Under the pieces are notes generated by a model. That model was not told the DNA's origin, did not search any database, and was given only the letters and a program-made list of their open reading frames with translations. From NCBI GenBank assembly GCA_963698435.1, contig CAVOQV010000018.1, positions 310,001 to 374,000 of the forward strand: DNA of 64,000 bases. The letters are read 5' to 3'. Below are positions 44,296 through 52,002 of the stretch, one piece after another. This DNA comes from Sva-07 sp963698435. Its GTDB lineage: Bacteria > Actinomycetota > Acidimicrobiia > Acidimicrobiales > Ilumatobacteraceae. The translations under genes and the position numbers were made by a program. How positions within the stretch are numbered: position 1 is the stretch's first letter; every line of letters begins with the position of its first letter.

Positions 44296-45502
44296 GTGGT
44301 CGACCTGACAGACAACGAGAATCCGAAGACGCGAGGCAAGGCGTACGAGAAGGCTGAGACCCCCGTCGATGTGGACGTCGATGTGGTCTCCGTCGAGGAG
44401 GTCGCCGCGTTGGGCACGGCTCAGGGTCCCTGTGTGTCGGTGTTCCTGCCGACGCAACGTTCCGGCGAGGGGACGTTGCAGGGGCCGGTCCGGTTGCGGA
44501 ACCTCCTCAATACGGCCCGTGGCGAACTGTCCGCTGCCGACGTTGCCGGGTCGGTCATCGAGGCCGTGCTCGCACCCCTGGAGTCGCTCGTCGACAACCA
44601 GGAGTTCTGGCAACGCACGGCCGAGGGTCTGGCGCTGTTCAGCGCACCGGGCCGATTCGAGCGATACCGGGTTTCGTTGTCGTTGGCCGAGGAGGTCGTC
44701 GTCGCCGCGTCGTTCCGGGTCCGACCCGTGCTGCCGGTGATGTCTCGCGACGAGAAGTTCTACGTCCTGTCGTTGAGCCAGAACGCGGTGCAGTTGTTCG
44801 AGGCCACGCGTTCAACGATCACGATGTTGGACCTGGGGTCGACGGCGACGTCGATGGACGAGGCGCTGTCGCTCGAGGATCCCGAACGTCAACTCCAGTC
44901 CCACTCGACAGGCGGAGGGGGCGAGGAATTCCATGGCCATGGTGCAGGGGCTGAGCTGGACAAGTCCGCGATCGAACGTTTCCTCGCGCGCGGTCGATGG
45001 AGGTGTTTGCGAACTCCTCGGTGACGCACGCGAGCCGCTCGTGTTGGCATGCGTCGACTACTACCTGCCGCTGTACCGGTCGGTCACTCGCTACCCGAAC
45101 GTGTTCGGCACGGCGGTGGCGGGCAACCCCGAGCATCGTTCCCCAGCTGAACTCCATGGTGACGCCTTGCGGCTGATCGAGAGTGTCGAGGACCATCCCG
45201 GCATCGATCGCTACCGAACGGGGATCAGCGCCGGCACGACTGTCGTCGAGATCGCCGATGTCGTGACCAGCGCCCGTGAGGGTCGCATCGACACCTTGCT
45301 GGTCACCGATGCGCCGCCGGTGTGGGGCCGTGTTGCCATGGACACGGGGATGGTGTCGATCTCGCAGCGGGCTTCGCTCGATGACGAGGATCTGATCGAC
45401 CGGGCAGTGTTCGAGACCCTCGCGAGGGGCGGCGAGGTCTTCGTGACCGACGTGGCCACCCTCGGAACGGCCACCGGCGTCGCCGCGACGTTGCGTTACT
45501 GA
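44296..45502 (+). pseudogene. Bacterial archaeo-eukaryotic release factor-like (baeRF) protein, one frameshift
   Basis: From a GTG start with AAAGGA upstream: GPCVSVFLPTQRSGEGTLQG, FWQRTAEGLALFSAPGRFER, FYVLSLSQNAVQLFEATRST and ELDKSAIERFL. After an extra base near 44990 it continues in another frame: AVDGGVCELLGDAREPLVLA, YYLPLYRSVTRYPNV, GRIDTLLVTDAPPVWGRV and EVFVTDVATLGTATGVAATL. This is the three-domain eRF1/Pelota-like baeRF layout; the family is thought to act on ribosomes. Length 1207 nt fits a single inserted base. Followed 27 bp later by an HPF-like gene. Confidence 0.8.
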
Positions 45503-45529
45503 AGGCCGGAACTCAACCAGGAGGACGAC

Positions 45530-45922
45530 ATGAGCGACGAAGGCACCGCCACGGTGAACACGAGCTTGCGACTCGGAAAAGGGTTCGTGCAGGACGAACG
45601 CGGTCCGATCGTCGAAGCATGGGCGAGCCTCGATGCTCGCCTCCGCTCGTTCGACGCCGGAACCGTCGACATGGAACTCTCGGTCAAGGAGCGAGGCGAA
45701 GCGAGCCAGCGCACCGTGCTCGAGGCCTGGATCTCGGGGCAGACGCGCCTCGTCGCCACCTCGAGCGAACCGGATCTTGGTCGAGCGCTGAACGAGGTGC
45801 GCGACGAGCTCATCCGCCAATTGACCGACGCAAAGAACCGGACCGAGCCGCGGAACAACCCCTCGCTGCCGCGTGACCGACTTGCCCGAGAGCTGAGCGA
45901 TCGGCTCGACCAGCGAGCCTGA
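45530..45922 (+). CDS. HPF/RaiA-like ribosome-associated protein
   Basis: 130 residues: LRLGKGFVQDERGPIVEAWA, MELSVKERGEASQRTVLEAW, RLVATSSEPDLGRALNEVRD and ELIRQLTDAKNRTEPRNNPS. The beta-alpha-beta-beta-beta-alpha pattern and basic C-terminal helix fit the S30AE/hibernation-promoting fold. Binding in the decoding centre of stalled or dormant ribosomes is expected. Directly downstream of the baeRF gene, which supports a shared ribosome-protection role. Confidence 0.75.
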   Translation: MSDEGTATVNTSLRLGKGFVQDERGPIVEAWASLDARLRSFDAGTVDMELSVKERGEASQRTVLEAWISGQTRLVATSSEPDLGRALNEVRDELIRQLTDAKNRTEPRNNPSLPRDRLARELSDRLDQRA

Positions 45923-46014
45923 TCCTGTTCCCGCATGTCGCGGACGAGGGCAGTCGGAAGATCTCGGCGCCGAGCCTGAGGAAGCAACGCAGATCGGCCC
46001 AACGTCATCGACGA

Positions 46015-46770
46015 GTGGATGCGATACTTTCAGCCCATGCGTCGAGCGATCCAACGGCTGGCACACGCCAACGAGCCTTCTCAGCGTTGTCTCGTGTGAT
46101 CTCCGCCACCGGTTACGTACTCTTCTACGCCCTGGTCGCTGCTGCGAGCTTTGTCGTGTTGACCGCGGTGCTCGTCGTCATCCGAAGTGAGCGCGCACGC
46201 ACGAATGGCATCGCGTTCCTGACCGGGTTCGTGTTCGGGACGACGCTCGGAGCTGTGCTGGGCCTGATACTCGGCCAGGCGGCGGTCGAACGGCTCGACT
46301 CGCACAAGACGATTCAGGGTGTGCTGGCGGTGTTGATCGGCCTCGCTCTCGTTGCGGCCGGGCTGGCCGAACGTCGCGCTCCGAAACCCCACGGGGCCGA
46401 GATGGATCAGAAGAGTGCGATGGCAGCAAGGCTGAAAGACGTCGGGCCCGGTGCCGCTCTGTCGATCGCTGCGCTCCTCGGGTTCGGCGGGCCGAAACGG
46501 CTCGTTCTCGCCTTTCTGGCCATGGCCTCGGTCAGCAACGCCGATCTCGGCGTCGTCGAGAGCCTCACCCTGCTCGTTCTCTACGTCGCGATCGCCACGC
46601 TCCTCGTATCGATACCGGTGGGCGCCGTGATCGTCGGCGGGAACCGCGCCGCCGCAGCCATCGGTCGTGAGGAGTCCTGGCTGGAGACGAACTCGGGGTT
46701 GCTACGGGTCTGGGTCGCCGTTGGTCTCGGCGTGGCCCTGTTCATCGACGGTCTCGTGCGCCTGATCTGA
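46015..46770 (+). CDS. GAP-family (LysE-like) membrane protein
   Basis: Up to 251 residues; the first 27 codons are polar and a GTG at 46096 (ISATGYVLFYALVAAASF follows) is an alternative start. Six transmembrane segments: GYVLFYALVAAASFVVLTAV, NGIAFLTGFVFGTTLGAVLG, TIQGVLAVLIGLALVAAGLA, ALSIAALLGFGGPKRLVLAF, LVLYVAIATLLVSIPVGAVI and LRVWVAVGLGVALFIDGLVR. The second GAP-family gene in the window (the other ends at 34969). Probably a transporter or lipid-addressing protein. Confidence 0.75.
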   Translation: MDAILSAHASSDPTAGTRQRAFSALSRVISATGYVLFYALVAAASFVVLTAVLVVIRSERARTNGIAFLTGFVFGTTLGAVLGLILGQAAVERLDSHKTIQGVLAVLIGLALVAAGLAERRAPKPHGAEMDQKSAMAARLKDVGPGAALSIAALLGFGGPKRLVLAFLAMASVSNADLGVVESLTLLVLYVAIATLLVSIPVGAVIVGGNRAAAAIGREESWLETNSGLLRVWVAVGLGVALFIDGLVRLI

Positions 46771-46807
46771 ACGTCCTTCGTCGTGGCGGGACACGGTATG
46801 CCGCAGT

Positions 46808-47179
46808 TCAACCGTGACTTGCATCGACGACGCAGAAGCGGTTGCCTTCAGTGTCGGCCAACACCACGAAGTCAGCATTGGCGGGGTACTCCCAGGACAC
46901 TCGCGTCGCGCCGAGGCCGACGAGCCGGTCGATCTCCCAGGTCTGTTCGGCCGCATCATCGACCACGAGATCGAGATGAACTCGAGGTCGTGCCTGGGCC
47001 GGCGTGATCGACCGGTGCAGGGCGATTCGCGTCCCGTCCCGATCGGGCGGGACCAGGATCGTGAAGCCGTCATCCGATCCGGGGAAGGTAACGGTCTCGT
47101 AGCCCAAGACGGTGGCCCAGAACGTGACGGCGCGCTCGACGTCGTCGGCACCGAGGACCACCGTTCCAAGCCGCAACAC
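46808..47179 (-). CDS. VOC-family (glyoxalase/dioxygenase fold) protein
   Basis: A 123-residue single VOC domain pair: LGTVVLGADDVERAVTFWAT, DGFTILVPPDRDGTRIALHR, RVHLDLVVDDAAEQTWEIDR and VVLADTEGNRFCVVDA. The HLDLVV and NRFCV motifs are typical of the glyoxalase-like group often annotated in actinobacteria. A metal site is likely (His, Glu) but the substrate is unknown. Cytoplasmic, monocistronic. Confidence 0.85.
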   Translation of the reverse strand: MLRLGTVVLGADDVERAVTFWATVLGYETVTFPGSDDGFTILVPPDRDGTRIALHRSITPAQARPRVHLDLVVDDAAEQTWEIDRLVGLGATRVSWEYPANADFVVLADTEGNRFCVVDASHG

Positions 47180-47219
47180 GATCCGAGTATGTCATCACGC
47201 GGATGTCCGATTGTCCGCG

Positions 47220-47471
47220 TCAGGTCGATCTGCTCACGCCCGCCCAGTCGCCGAAGCCGAACACCGGTGTTCGACCCGAACGTACGATGTCTGCCAACCC
47301 GGCCAGTTCGTCCACGACGTCGGCGTCGATGTCGGTGTAGCGCTGCAGCAGGCAGCGGTGGCCCGAGAGATCCTGCAGCATGTACGAGATCCGAGTTCGC
47401 ACGGCCAGCAACCAGTCGGTGTTCGGCTTGTCGTAGGTGGAGGCGTGCTCGTCGTCGACCTGGAGGATCAC
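47220..47471 (-). pseudogene. Glutamine amidotransferase-like protein, truncated after the first 60 residues
   Basis: A GTG start overlapping the arginase stop gives an 83-codon product: MILQVDDEHASTYDKPNTDW, LLAVRTRISYMLQDLSGHRC then LLQRYTDIDADVVDELAGLA. It resembles the N-terminus of class I glutamine amidotransferase-like proteins. The remaining domain with the nucleophile cysteine is missing and replaced by an unrelated tail (GRTPVFGFGDWAGVSRST). Translational coupling to the arginase gene suggests the intact version worked with it. Confidence 0.55.
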
Positions 47472-48283
47472 GATTCCGACTCCACCAGCAGTCCGAGGAG
47501 TTCTCGAACGAGTTTGGCTGCAACCATCGCTGTCACGTCGTTGACGTCGCGTGTCGGGTTCAACTCGACGACGTCGGCGCCGACGACTGTGGCGCCGCTC
47601 GCCGCGATCTGGCGCAGCGAGTCGACGAGCTGTCGGGTCGACATTCCGCCGGGCTCGTGGTGCGAGACACCGGGAGCGTAGGCGGGATCGAGCGCGTCGA
47701 GGTCGATGGTCACATACGCCGAGCCAGTGACGGTCGGCACGACGCCGTCCCAGTCGCGCAGCTCGTGCACCTCGACACCGAAGCGTTCGGCCTGGTCGCG
47801 TTGGTGCGGGTTCATCGTGCGGATCCCGAGCTGGACCAGCCTCAGCACCTTGCCCTCCTCCATGATCCGGGCGAAGGGACATGCGTGCGAGAAACGGTCG
47901 CCGTCGAGGGAGTCGTAGAGGTCGGGATGGGCGTCGAAGTGCACGATTGTGAGCCCGTCGACTCGATCTGACACGGCTCGGACGAGCGGCCACGTGACCA
48001 TGTGGTCCCCACCGAGCGACAGCAGCGGCGATCCGTCGGCCATCGCGTCGGCAGCGCCACGGTGGATCAGCTCGACCGCGTCCGCGGCATCGTCGGGCAA
48101 CTCGAGATCGCCGAGGTCGGTCCACCCGTCGTTGGTTGCCGGATCGAGGTCGAGCCCGGACTCGGTGCACCAGTTGGCGGACCCGCACGTCAGTGCCGAG
48201 CGGATGGCGGCGGGCGCCTGTGCGGGCCCCCGCAGGAACGACGAGTGTGCGTCGTAGGGGACACCGAGCACCTTGACGGTCAC
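47468..48283 (-). CDS. Arginase/agmatinase (ureohydrolase) family protein
   Basis: 271 residues. All Mn-binding blocks are present: LSLGGDHMVTWPLV, TIVHFDAHPDLYD and YVTIDLDALDPAYAPGVSHH, followed by EPGGMSTRQLVDSLR and VVGADVVELNP. The GTG start at 48283 is preferred because the frame upstream overlaps the LLM gene. It hydrolyses a guanidino compound (agmatine, arginine or similar) to urea; GVSHHEPGG is closer to the agmatinase group. Followed by a truncated amidotransferase. Confidence 0.92.
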   Translation of the reverse strand: MTVKVLGVPYDAHSSFLRGPAQAPAAIRSALTCGSANWCTESGLDLDPATNDGWTDLGDLELPDDAADAVELIHRGAADAMADGSPLLSLGGDHMVTWPLVRAVSDRVDGLTIVHFDAHPDLYDSLDGDRFSHACPFARIMEEGKVLRLVQLGIRTMNPHQRDQAERFGVEVHELRDWDGVVPTVTGSAYVTIDLDALDPAYAPGVSHHEPGGMSTRQLVDSLRQIAASGATVVGADVVELNPTRDVNDVTAMVAAKLVRELLGLLVESES

Positions 48284-48293
48284 TGGGCCGCCC

Positions 48294-49199
48294 TCATGCG
48301 TAGGCGTCGAAGAGTTCGGCGACGGCCTTCGCCTGACCGCCGGACGTCGACGACGGGACGACGATCGGTGTGACGCCGGCATCGAACCAGGCGTCGATGC
48401 CGGCGCGCACCCGGCCGGCAGGTCCCGACAGCGTGCAGTCGTCGAGCCAGCGATCGGTCATCGCAGCGACGAGCGCGTCGCTGTCAGCCGCATCGATCGC
48501 CGCCTTCGCCGCATGCATCTCGGTGTCGTAGCCGGCCTCGATCCAGTAGTTGCGGTAGTTGGGCAGCGCCACGTAACCCTGGAGCGTCTTGCGATTGCGG
48601 GCGCGGGCAGCGTCGATGTCGTCGTCGATCACCGTCGGGATCATGTTGCCGATCCAGAACCCGGCATCGCGGCGGTCCTGCGGGATCAGCCCCACCGAGT
48701 GGCCCATTCGACTGAGTGATCCGTTGGCCCACACCGCGCCGTCGCCGATGTCGACCGACAGCTCGACCATCCTGTCGCGCAGCGTCGCGAGGACGATCGG
48801 TGGCAGCCCGCCCATGTGCTCGCCGGCGGCGCGCATCGCCATGACGTAGTTGCGCATGTCGGTCAACGGCTTGCCGGTCTCGACGCCGAGACGTTCGATC
48901 ACCGGGCCGTGGGTGACACCGATCCCGAGGCGGAAGCGGCCCTCGGCGATCTCGTGGAGGTAGCTCGCCGACGTCGCGAGCGCAGCGGGATGCTGGAGAT
49001 AGATCGGCTGGATCGAGGTGCCGACCTCCAGGGTTGTCGTTGCCTCGGCGATCGAGAGGCACAACCCCATCGCATCGCCGAAACTCGGGCAGTAGACGCC
49101 GGAGAACCCGCGCGCCTCGATGTCCTTCGCGAGCTCGACGGTGCGCGCACGGCGCGCCGGCGAGGCAGCGAGCGACAGGGCGGGAAGTCGAGTGGTCAT
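48294..49199 (-). CDS. LLM-class flavin/F420-dependent oxidoreductase
   Basis: 301 residues in the luciferase-like fold: ARTVELAKDIEARGFSGVYC, ATTTLEVGTSIQPIYLQHPA, HEIAEGRFRLGIGVTHGPVI and GGLPPIVLATLRDRMVELSV. The pattern is that of actinobacterial F420-dependent family members. Substrate unknown. It lies 10 bp upstream of the arginase gene on the same strand, so cotranscription is likely. A strong palindrome sits just upstream of its ATG. Confidence 0.88.
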   Translation of the reverse strand: MTTRLPALSLAASPARRARTVELAKDIEARGFSGVYCPSFGDAMGLCLSIAEATTTLEVGTSIQPIYLQHPAALATSASYLHEIAEGRFRLGIGVTHGPVIERLGVETGKPLTDMRNYVMAMRAAGEHMGGLPPIVLATLRDRMVELSVDIGDGAVWANGSLSRMGHSVGLIPQDRRDAGFWIGNMIPTVIDDDIDAARARNRKTLQGYVALPNYRNYWIEAGYDTEMHAAKAAIDAADSDALVAAMTDRWLDDCTLSGPAGRVRAGIDAWFDAGVTPIVVPSSTSGGQAKAVAELFDAYA

Positions 49200-49225
49200 G
49201 CCCCGAACCTATTCGCCCAGCGCAG

Positions 49226-49258
49226 ACGTACACGATGTGCCTGGCACATCGTGTACGT
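49226..49258. terminator. Perfect 15-bp palindrome, GATGTGCC family
   Basis: Arms ACGTACACGATGTGC (49226-49240) and GCACATCGTGTACGT (49244-49258) with a 3-nt centre CTG. Placed 2 bp after the stop of the epoxide hydrolase gene (minus strand), it is likely its terminator. A related palindrome is at 55841-55873. Confidence 0.7.
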
Positions 49259-49259
49259 G

Positions 49260-50225
49260 TCAATCGAGCGAGTCGACGAAGGCGTCGAGCGCGGCGTTCG
49301 TCTCGGCGGGCGCTTCCTGCTGCACCCAGTGTCCGACGCCGGGAACGATCGTCGATCCACGGAAGTCGGCGCAGAACGCCGAGGCGAAGTCGAACAGGTC
49401 GAGTCCCGGTACGAAGTTGCGGACCCCGTCGAGTTCACCGGCGACGAACGCAGTCGGTTGATGCAACTGGCCGTCCGGAAGGGACCCGAGCTCGTCGGCG
49501 TCGAGCCCTTGGGCCCGGTACCGGTTGAACGGCCCGACCCAGCCGCTGGTCTCGAACGCCTCGACGTAGACGGCGAGGTCGTCGTCGGTCATCCAGACGG
49601 GGAACGGATCGGGGTCGACCATTCCGTCGAGGAGCCCGGCATCGGGTCCCTTCTCGATGAACAACGACCGGTCGGCATCACCGCTCGCGCCGTAGTAGAT
49701 CATCCGCAGCGCCTTCGCCGTGTCCGCGCCGACTTCGGCCTCGACCACGCCGGGCCGCTGGATGTAGAGCTGGTAGAAGAACTTGCCCTCGTAGCGCTCC
49801 TTCCACATCTCGACCGACGACACCGGTCCGACCGGGGTGTAGGGCACGCTCAGCCCTGCGACGGCGCGCACTTTGTCGGCGTGGAAGCGGGCGGTGTTCC
49901 AGGCGATCGGCGCGCCCCAGTCGTGCCCGAACACGATCGCTCTGCCGTCACCGAGTTCGTCGATCACGGCGGCGGTGTCACCGCACAGCTCGCTGAGACG
50001 GTACGCCTCGATGTCGGGGGGATTGGAGCTGCCGCCGTAGCCGCGGACATCGATGGCTGCGACGGTGAAGCCGCGGGCGCCGAAGTGCTCCATCTGATGG
50101 CGCCACGAGTACCACAGCTCAGGCCAACCGTGGACACACAGGATCAGCGGCCCCGTGCCCGTCACCGCGACGCGAAGGTCGATGTCTCCATTGCGGACGG
50201 TCACGAACCTCGGCTCGGGCATCAA
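49260..50225 (-). CDS. Alpha/beta-fold epoxide hydrolase-like protein
   Basis: 321 residues. Oxyanion motif CVHGWPELWYSWRHQ, nucleophile Asp102 in FGHDWGAPIAWN, an RGYGGS loop, and a late catalytic His in VPGVGHWVQQEAP. Lid tyrosines are plausible in FFYQLYIQRPG. This is the soluble epoxide hydrolase/haloalkane dehalogenase-like branch, with HGWP and HDWG favouring epoxide hydrolase. Monocistronic, ending at a strong palindrome. Confidence 0.9.
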   Translation of the reverse strand: MMPEPRFVTVRNGDIDLRVAVTGTGPLILCVHGWPELWYSWRHQMEHFGARGFTVAAIDVRGYGGSSNPPDIEAYRLSELCGDTAAVIDELGDGRAIVFGHDWGAPIAWNTARFHADKVRAVAGLSVPYTPVGPVSSVEMWKERYEGKFFYQLYIQRPGVVEAEVGADTAKALRMIYYGASGDADRSLFIEKGPDAGLLDGMVDPDPFPVWMTDDDLAVYVEAFETSGWVGPFNRYRAQGLDADELGSLPDGQLHQPTAFVAGELDGVRNFVPGLDLFDFASAFCADFRGSTIVPGVGHWVQQEAPAETNAALDAFVDSLD

Positions 50226-50280
50226 ACGATCGTAGGCCGTCGTTGCCGCACGCCGTCACGTGCACCAGGCATCCGGGACG

Positions 50281-51123
50281 TCAGACGGTTTCGCGCCAGT
50301 GTTCCTTGGTCTGGACGAGCCAGAAGATGGCGAACAGCGTGATCTCGGTCGCTTCCAACACGAGCACCATGTGCGGCCAGCTCGGCCCGAGCGGGAACAT
50401 GATCGCCGGTGCGATCAGCATCGCCGCTGCGATCGACGCATAGAGCCAGAAGTAGATGCGCGGTGCAGGGTCGCTGCGCCGCTGCCAGGCGTTGCCGCCG
50501 ACGGCGAGGGCGAGGAACAGGAACATCAGCACCGCGGCGAGACCATGGGCGCGCGTGTCGAAGTCATCCCACATGACGAACAGCCCCGCCCCGACGAGGA
50601 GGAACACCATCGCAGCCAGCAGACCGAGCCGCATCCCGACGTCGCCCACCTCTGCGACCGCTTTGACGTTGTTCGTCGCGATGCTGGCGATCACCGCAGC
50701 AACCAACAGGCCGACGATCCCGGTGATGAGCAGCGCGGTGATGTTGTTGTCGATGTTCGCAACGACCCACGACGCGAGGTTGCCGTCGTCGTCGACGGGC
50801 AGACGGCCCGGGCTCTGCGACCAGCACTCGCCGACGTCGGTGGTGGGCACGACGGCCACGATCGGCGCCAGCATCCCTGCGGCATTGAGTGTGGCATCTT
50901 CCCAGGTGGTGCTGCCCTTGATCACGATCAGGCACAGCCCGACCGCCATCAGCACGCCGACGAAGATCGCCCGCACGGGCGTGTAGTAGTAGGCCGACAC
51001 CGACGTCTGCCAGCAGTCGACGTTCGACCGCTCGATCAGGATCGACACGCCGAGCAACACCACCGCGCCGACCATGCTGATTCGCAGGTAGCGGTAGGTC
51101 TTGACGGCGGCGATGTCGATCAT
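50281..51123 (-). CDS. Multi-pass membrane protein of unknown function
   Basis: 280 residues with about seven hydrophobic segments: YLRISMVGAVVLLGVSILIE, VRAIFVGVLMAVGLCLIVI, AAGMLAPIVAVVPTTDVG, NITALLITGIVGLLVAAVIA, GLLAAMVFLLVGAGLFVMW, LAAVLMFLFLALAVGG and IAAAMLIAPAIMFPLGP. The SAYYYTP motif after the first helix is seen in actinobacterial DUF998-like proteins. The start overlaps the SDR stop (ATGA), so the pair is coupled. Function not known. Confidence 0.75.
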   Translation of the reverse strand: MIDIAAVKTYRYLRISMVGAVVLLGVSILIERSNVDCWQTSVSAYYYTPVRAIFVGVLMAVGLCLIVIKGSTTWEDATLNAAGMLAPIVAVVPTTDVGECWSQSPGRLPVDDDGNLASWVVANIDNNITALLITGIVGLLVAAVIASIATNNVKAVAEVGDVGMRLGLLAAMVFLLVGAGLFVMWDDFDTRAHGLAAVLMFLFLALAVGGNAWQRRSDPAPRIYFWLYASIAAAMLIAPAIMFPLGPSWPHMVLVLEATEITLFAIFWLVQTKEHWRETV

Positions 51124-51944
51124 TCGTGCCAGTCGAGTGTGTCTCGCATGACCGCCTCGAACTCTTCGAACGGCATCGATGACTTGACCGTGTGGATCAA
51201 CTGGGCATCGGTGCCGACAAAGTTCCGGAACGGCGCGTCGGGGTCGAGTGCTGCTCGCACGATCGCGTCGGCGACATCCTGCGGGTCGGGTGCCTGGGCC
51301 TCGCCCGACAGCACGCCTCGCGACTCCCGGAACCGGGCGGCGCGGTCGAAGTAGTCGGACTCCTCCCATCCGTCGACCGTGACGATGTTGGTGTGGAAGT
51401 CGGTCTCGAAGGAGCCAGGTTCGACGAGCCGCACACGGATTCCGAAGGCGGAGGTCTCGAAGTGGAGCACTTCGCTGAGACCTTCCAGAGCGTGCTTCGA
51501 CGCCGAGTACGCTCCGCCGAACGGTGAACCGACGACGCCGGCGATGCTCGATACGTTCACGATCGTGCCGCTGCCGCGCTCGCGCCAGGCGGGCAGCACC
51601 GCTCGGATCACCCGCATCGGGCCGAGCACGTTCGTGTCGAGCTGGCGGCTCCAGAGTTCGTCGTCGACCAACTCCAAGGCGCCGGTCACCTCGAAGCCGG
51701 CATTGTTGACGACGACGTCGACCCCGGTCGGATCGCCGACGCCTTCGGCCACCGATGCTGAATCGCTCACGTCGAGCCGGCGGATCTCGACCGGCAGGCT
51801 CTCGGCCGCGACCGTCGCTCGGAGGTCGTCGCCTTTCTCGAGCGTCCGCATCGTGGCGATGACGCCGTGGCCCTGCCGGGCGAAGCTGAGCGCGGCGAGC
51901 TTCCCGAATCCGCTGTTGCTCCCGGTGATGAGAATGCGTGCCAT
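51120..51944 (-). CDS. Short-chain dehydrogenase/reductase
   Basis: 274 residues. TGSNSGFGKLAALSFARQG is the cofactor site, VVNNAGFEVTGALEL follows, Ser is in VNVSSIAGVVGSP and Tyr/Lys in YSASKHALEGLSE. The Met nine codons into the open frame (MARILITGSN) is the natural start. NAD(P)-dependent oxidoreductase of unknown substrate, coupled by ATGA overlap to the membrane protein and 58 bp downstream of the acyl-CoA ligase gene. Confidence 0.92.
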   Translation of the reverse strand: MARILITGSNSGFGKLAALSFARQGHGVIATMRTLEKGDDLRATVAAESLPVEIRRLDVSDSASVAEGVGDPTGVDVVVNNAGFEVTGALELVDDELWSRQLDTNVLGPMRVIRAVLPAWRERGSGTIVNVSSIAGVVGSPFGGAYSASKHALEGLSEVLHFETSAFGIRVRLVEPGSFETDFHTNIVTVDGWEESDYFDRAARFRESRGVLSGEAQAPDPQDVADAIVRAALDPDAPFRNFVGTDAQLIHTVKSSMPFEEFEAVMRDTLDWHE

Positions 51945-52002
51945 GTGTGTCCGATCGGGTCGGGTGAACATCGGGGTCGGATCCCGTTGTTCACGTCGTC
52001 TG

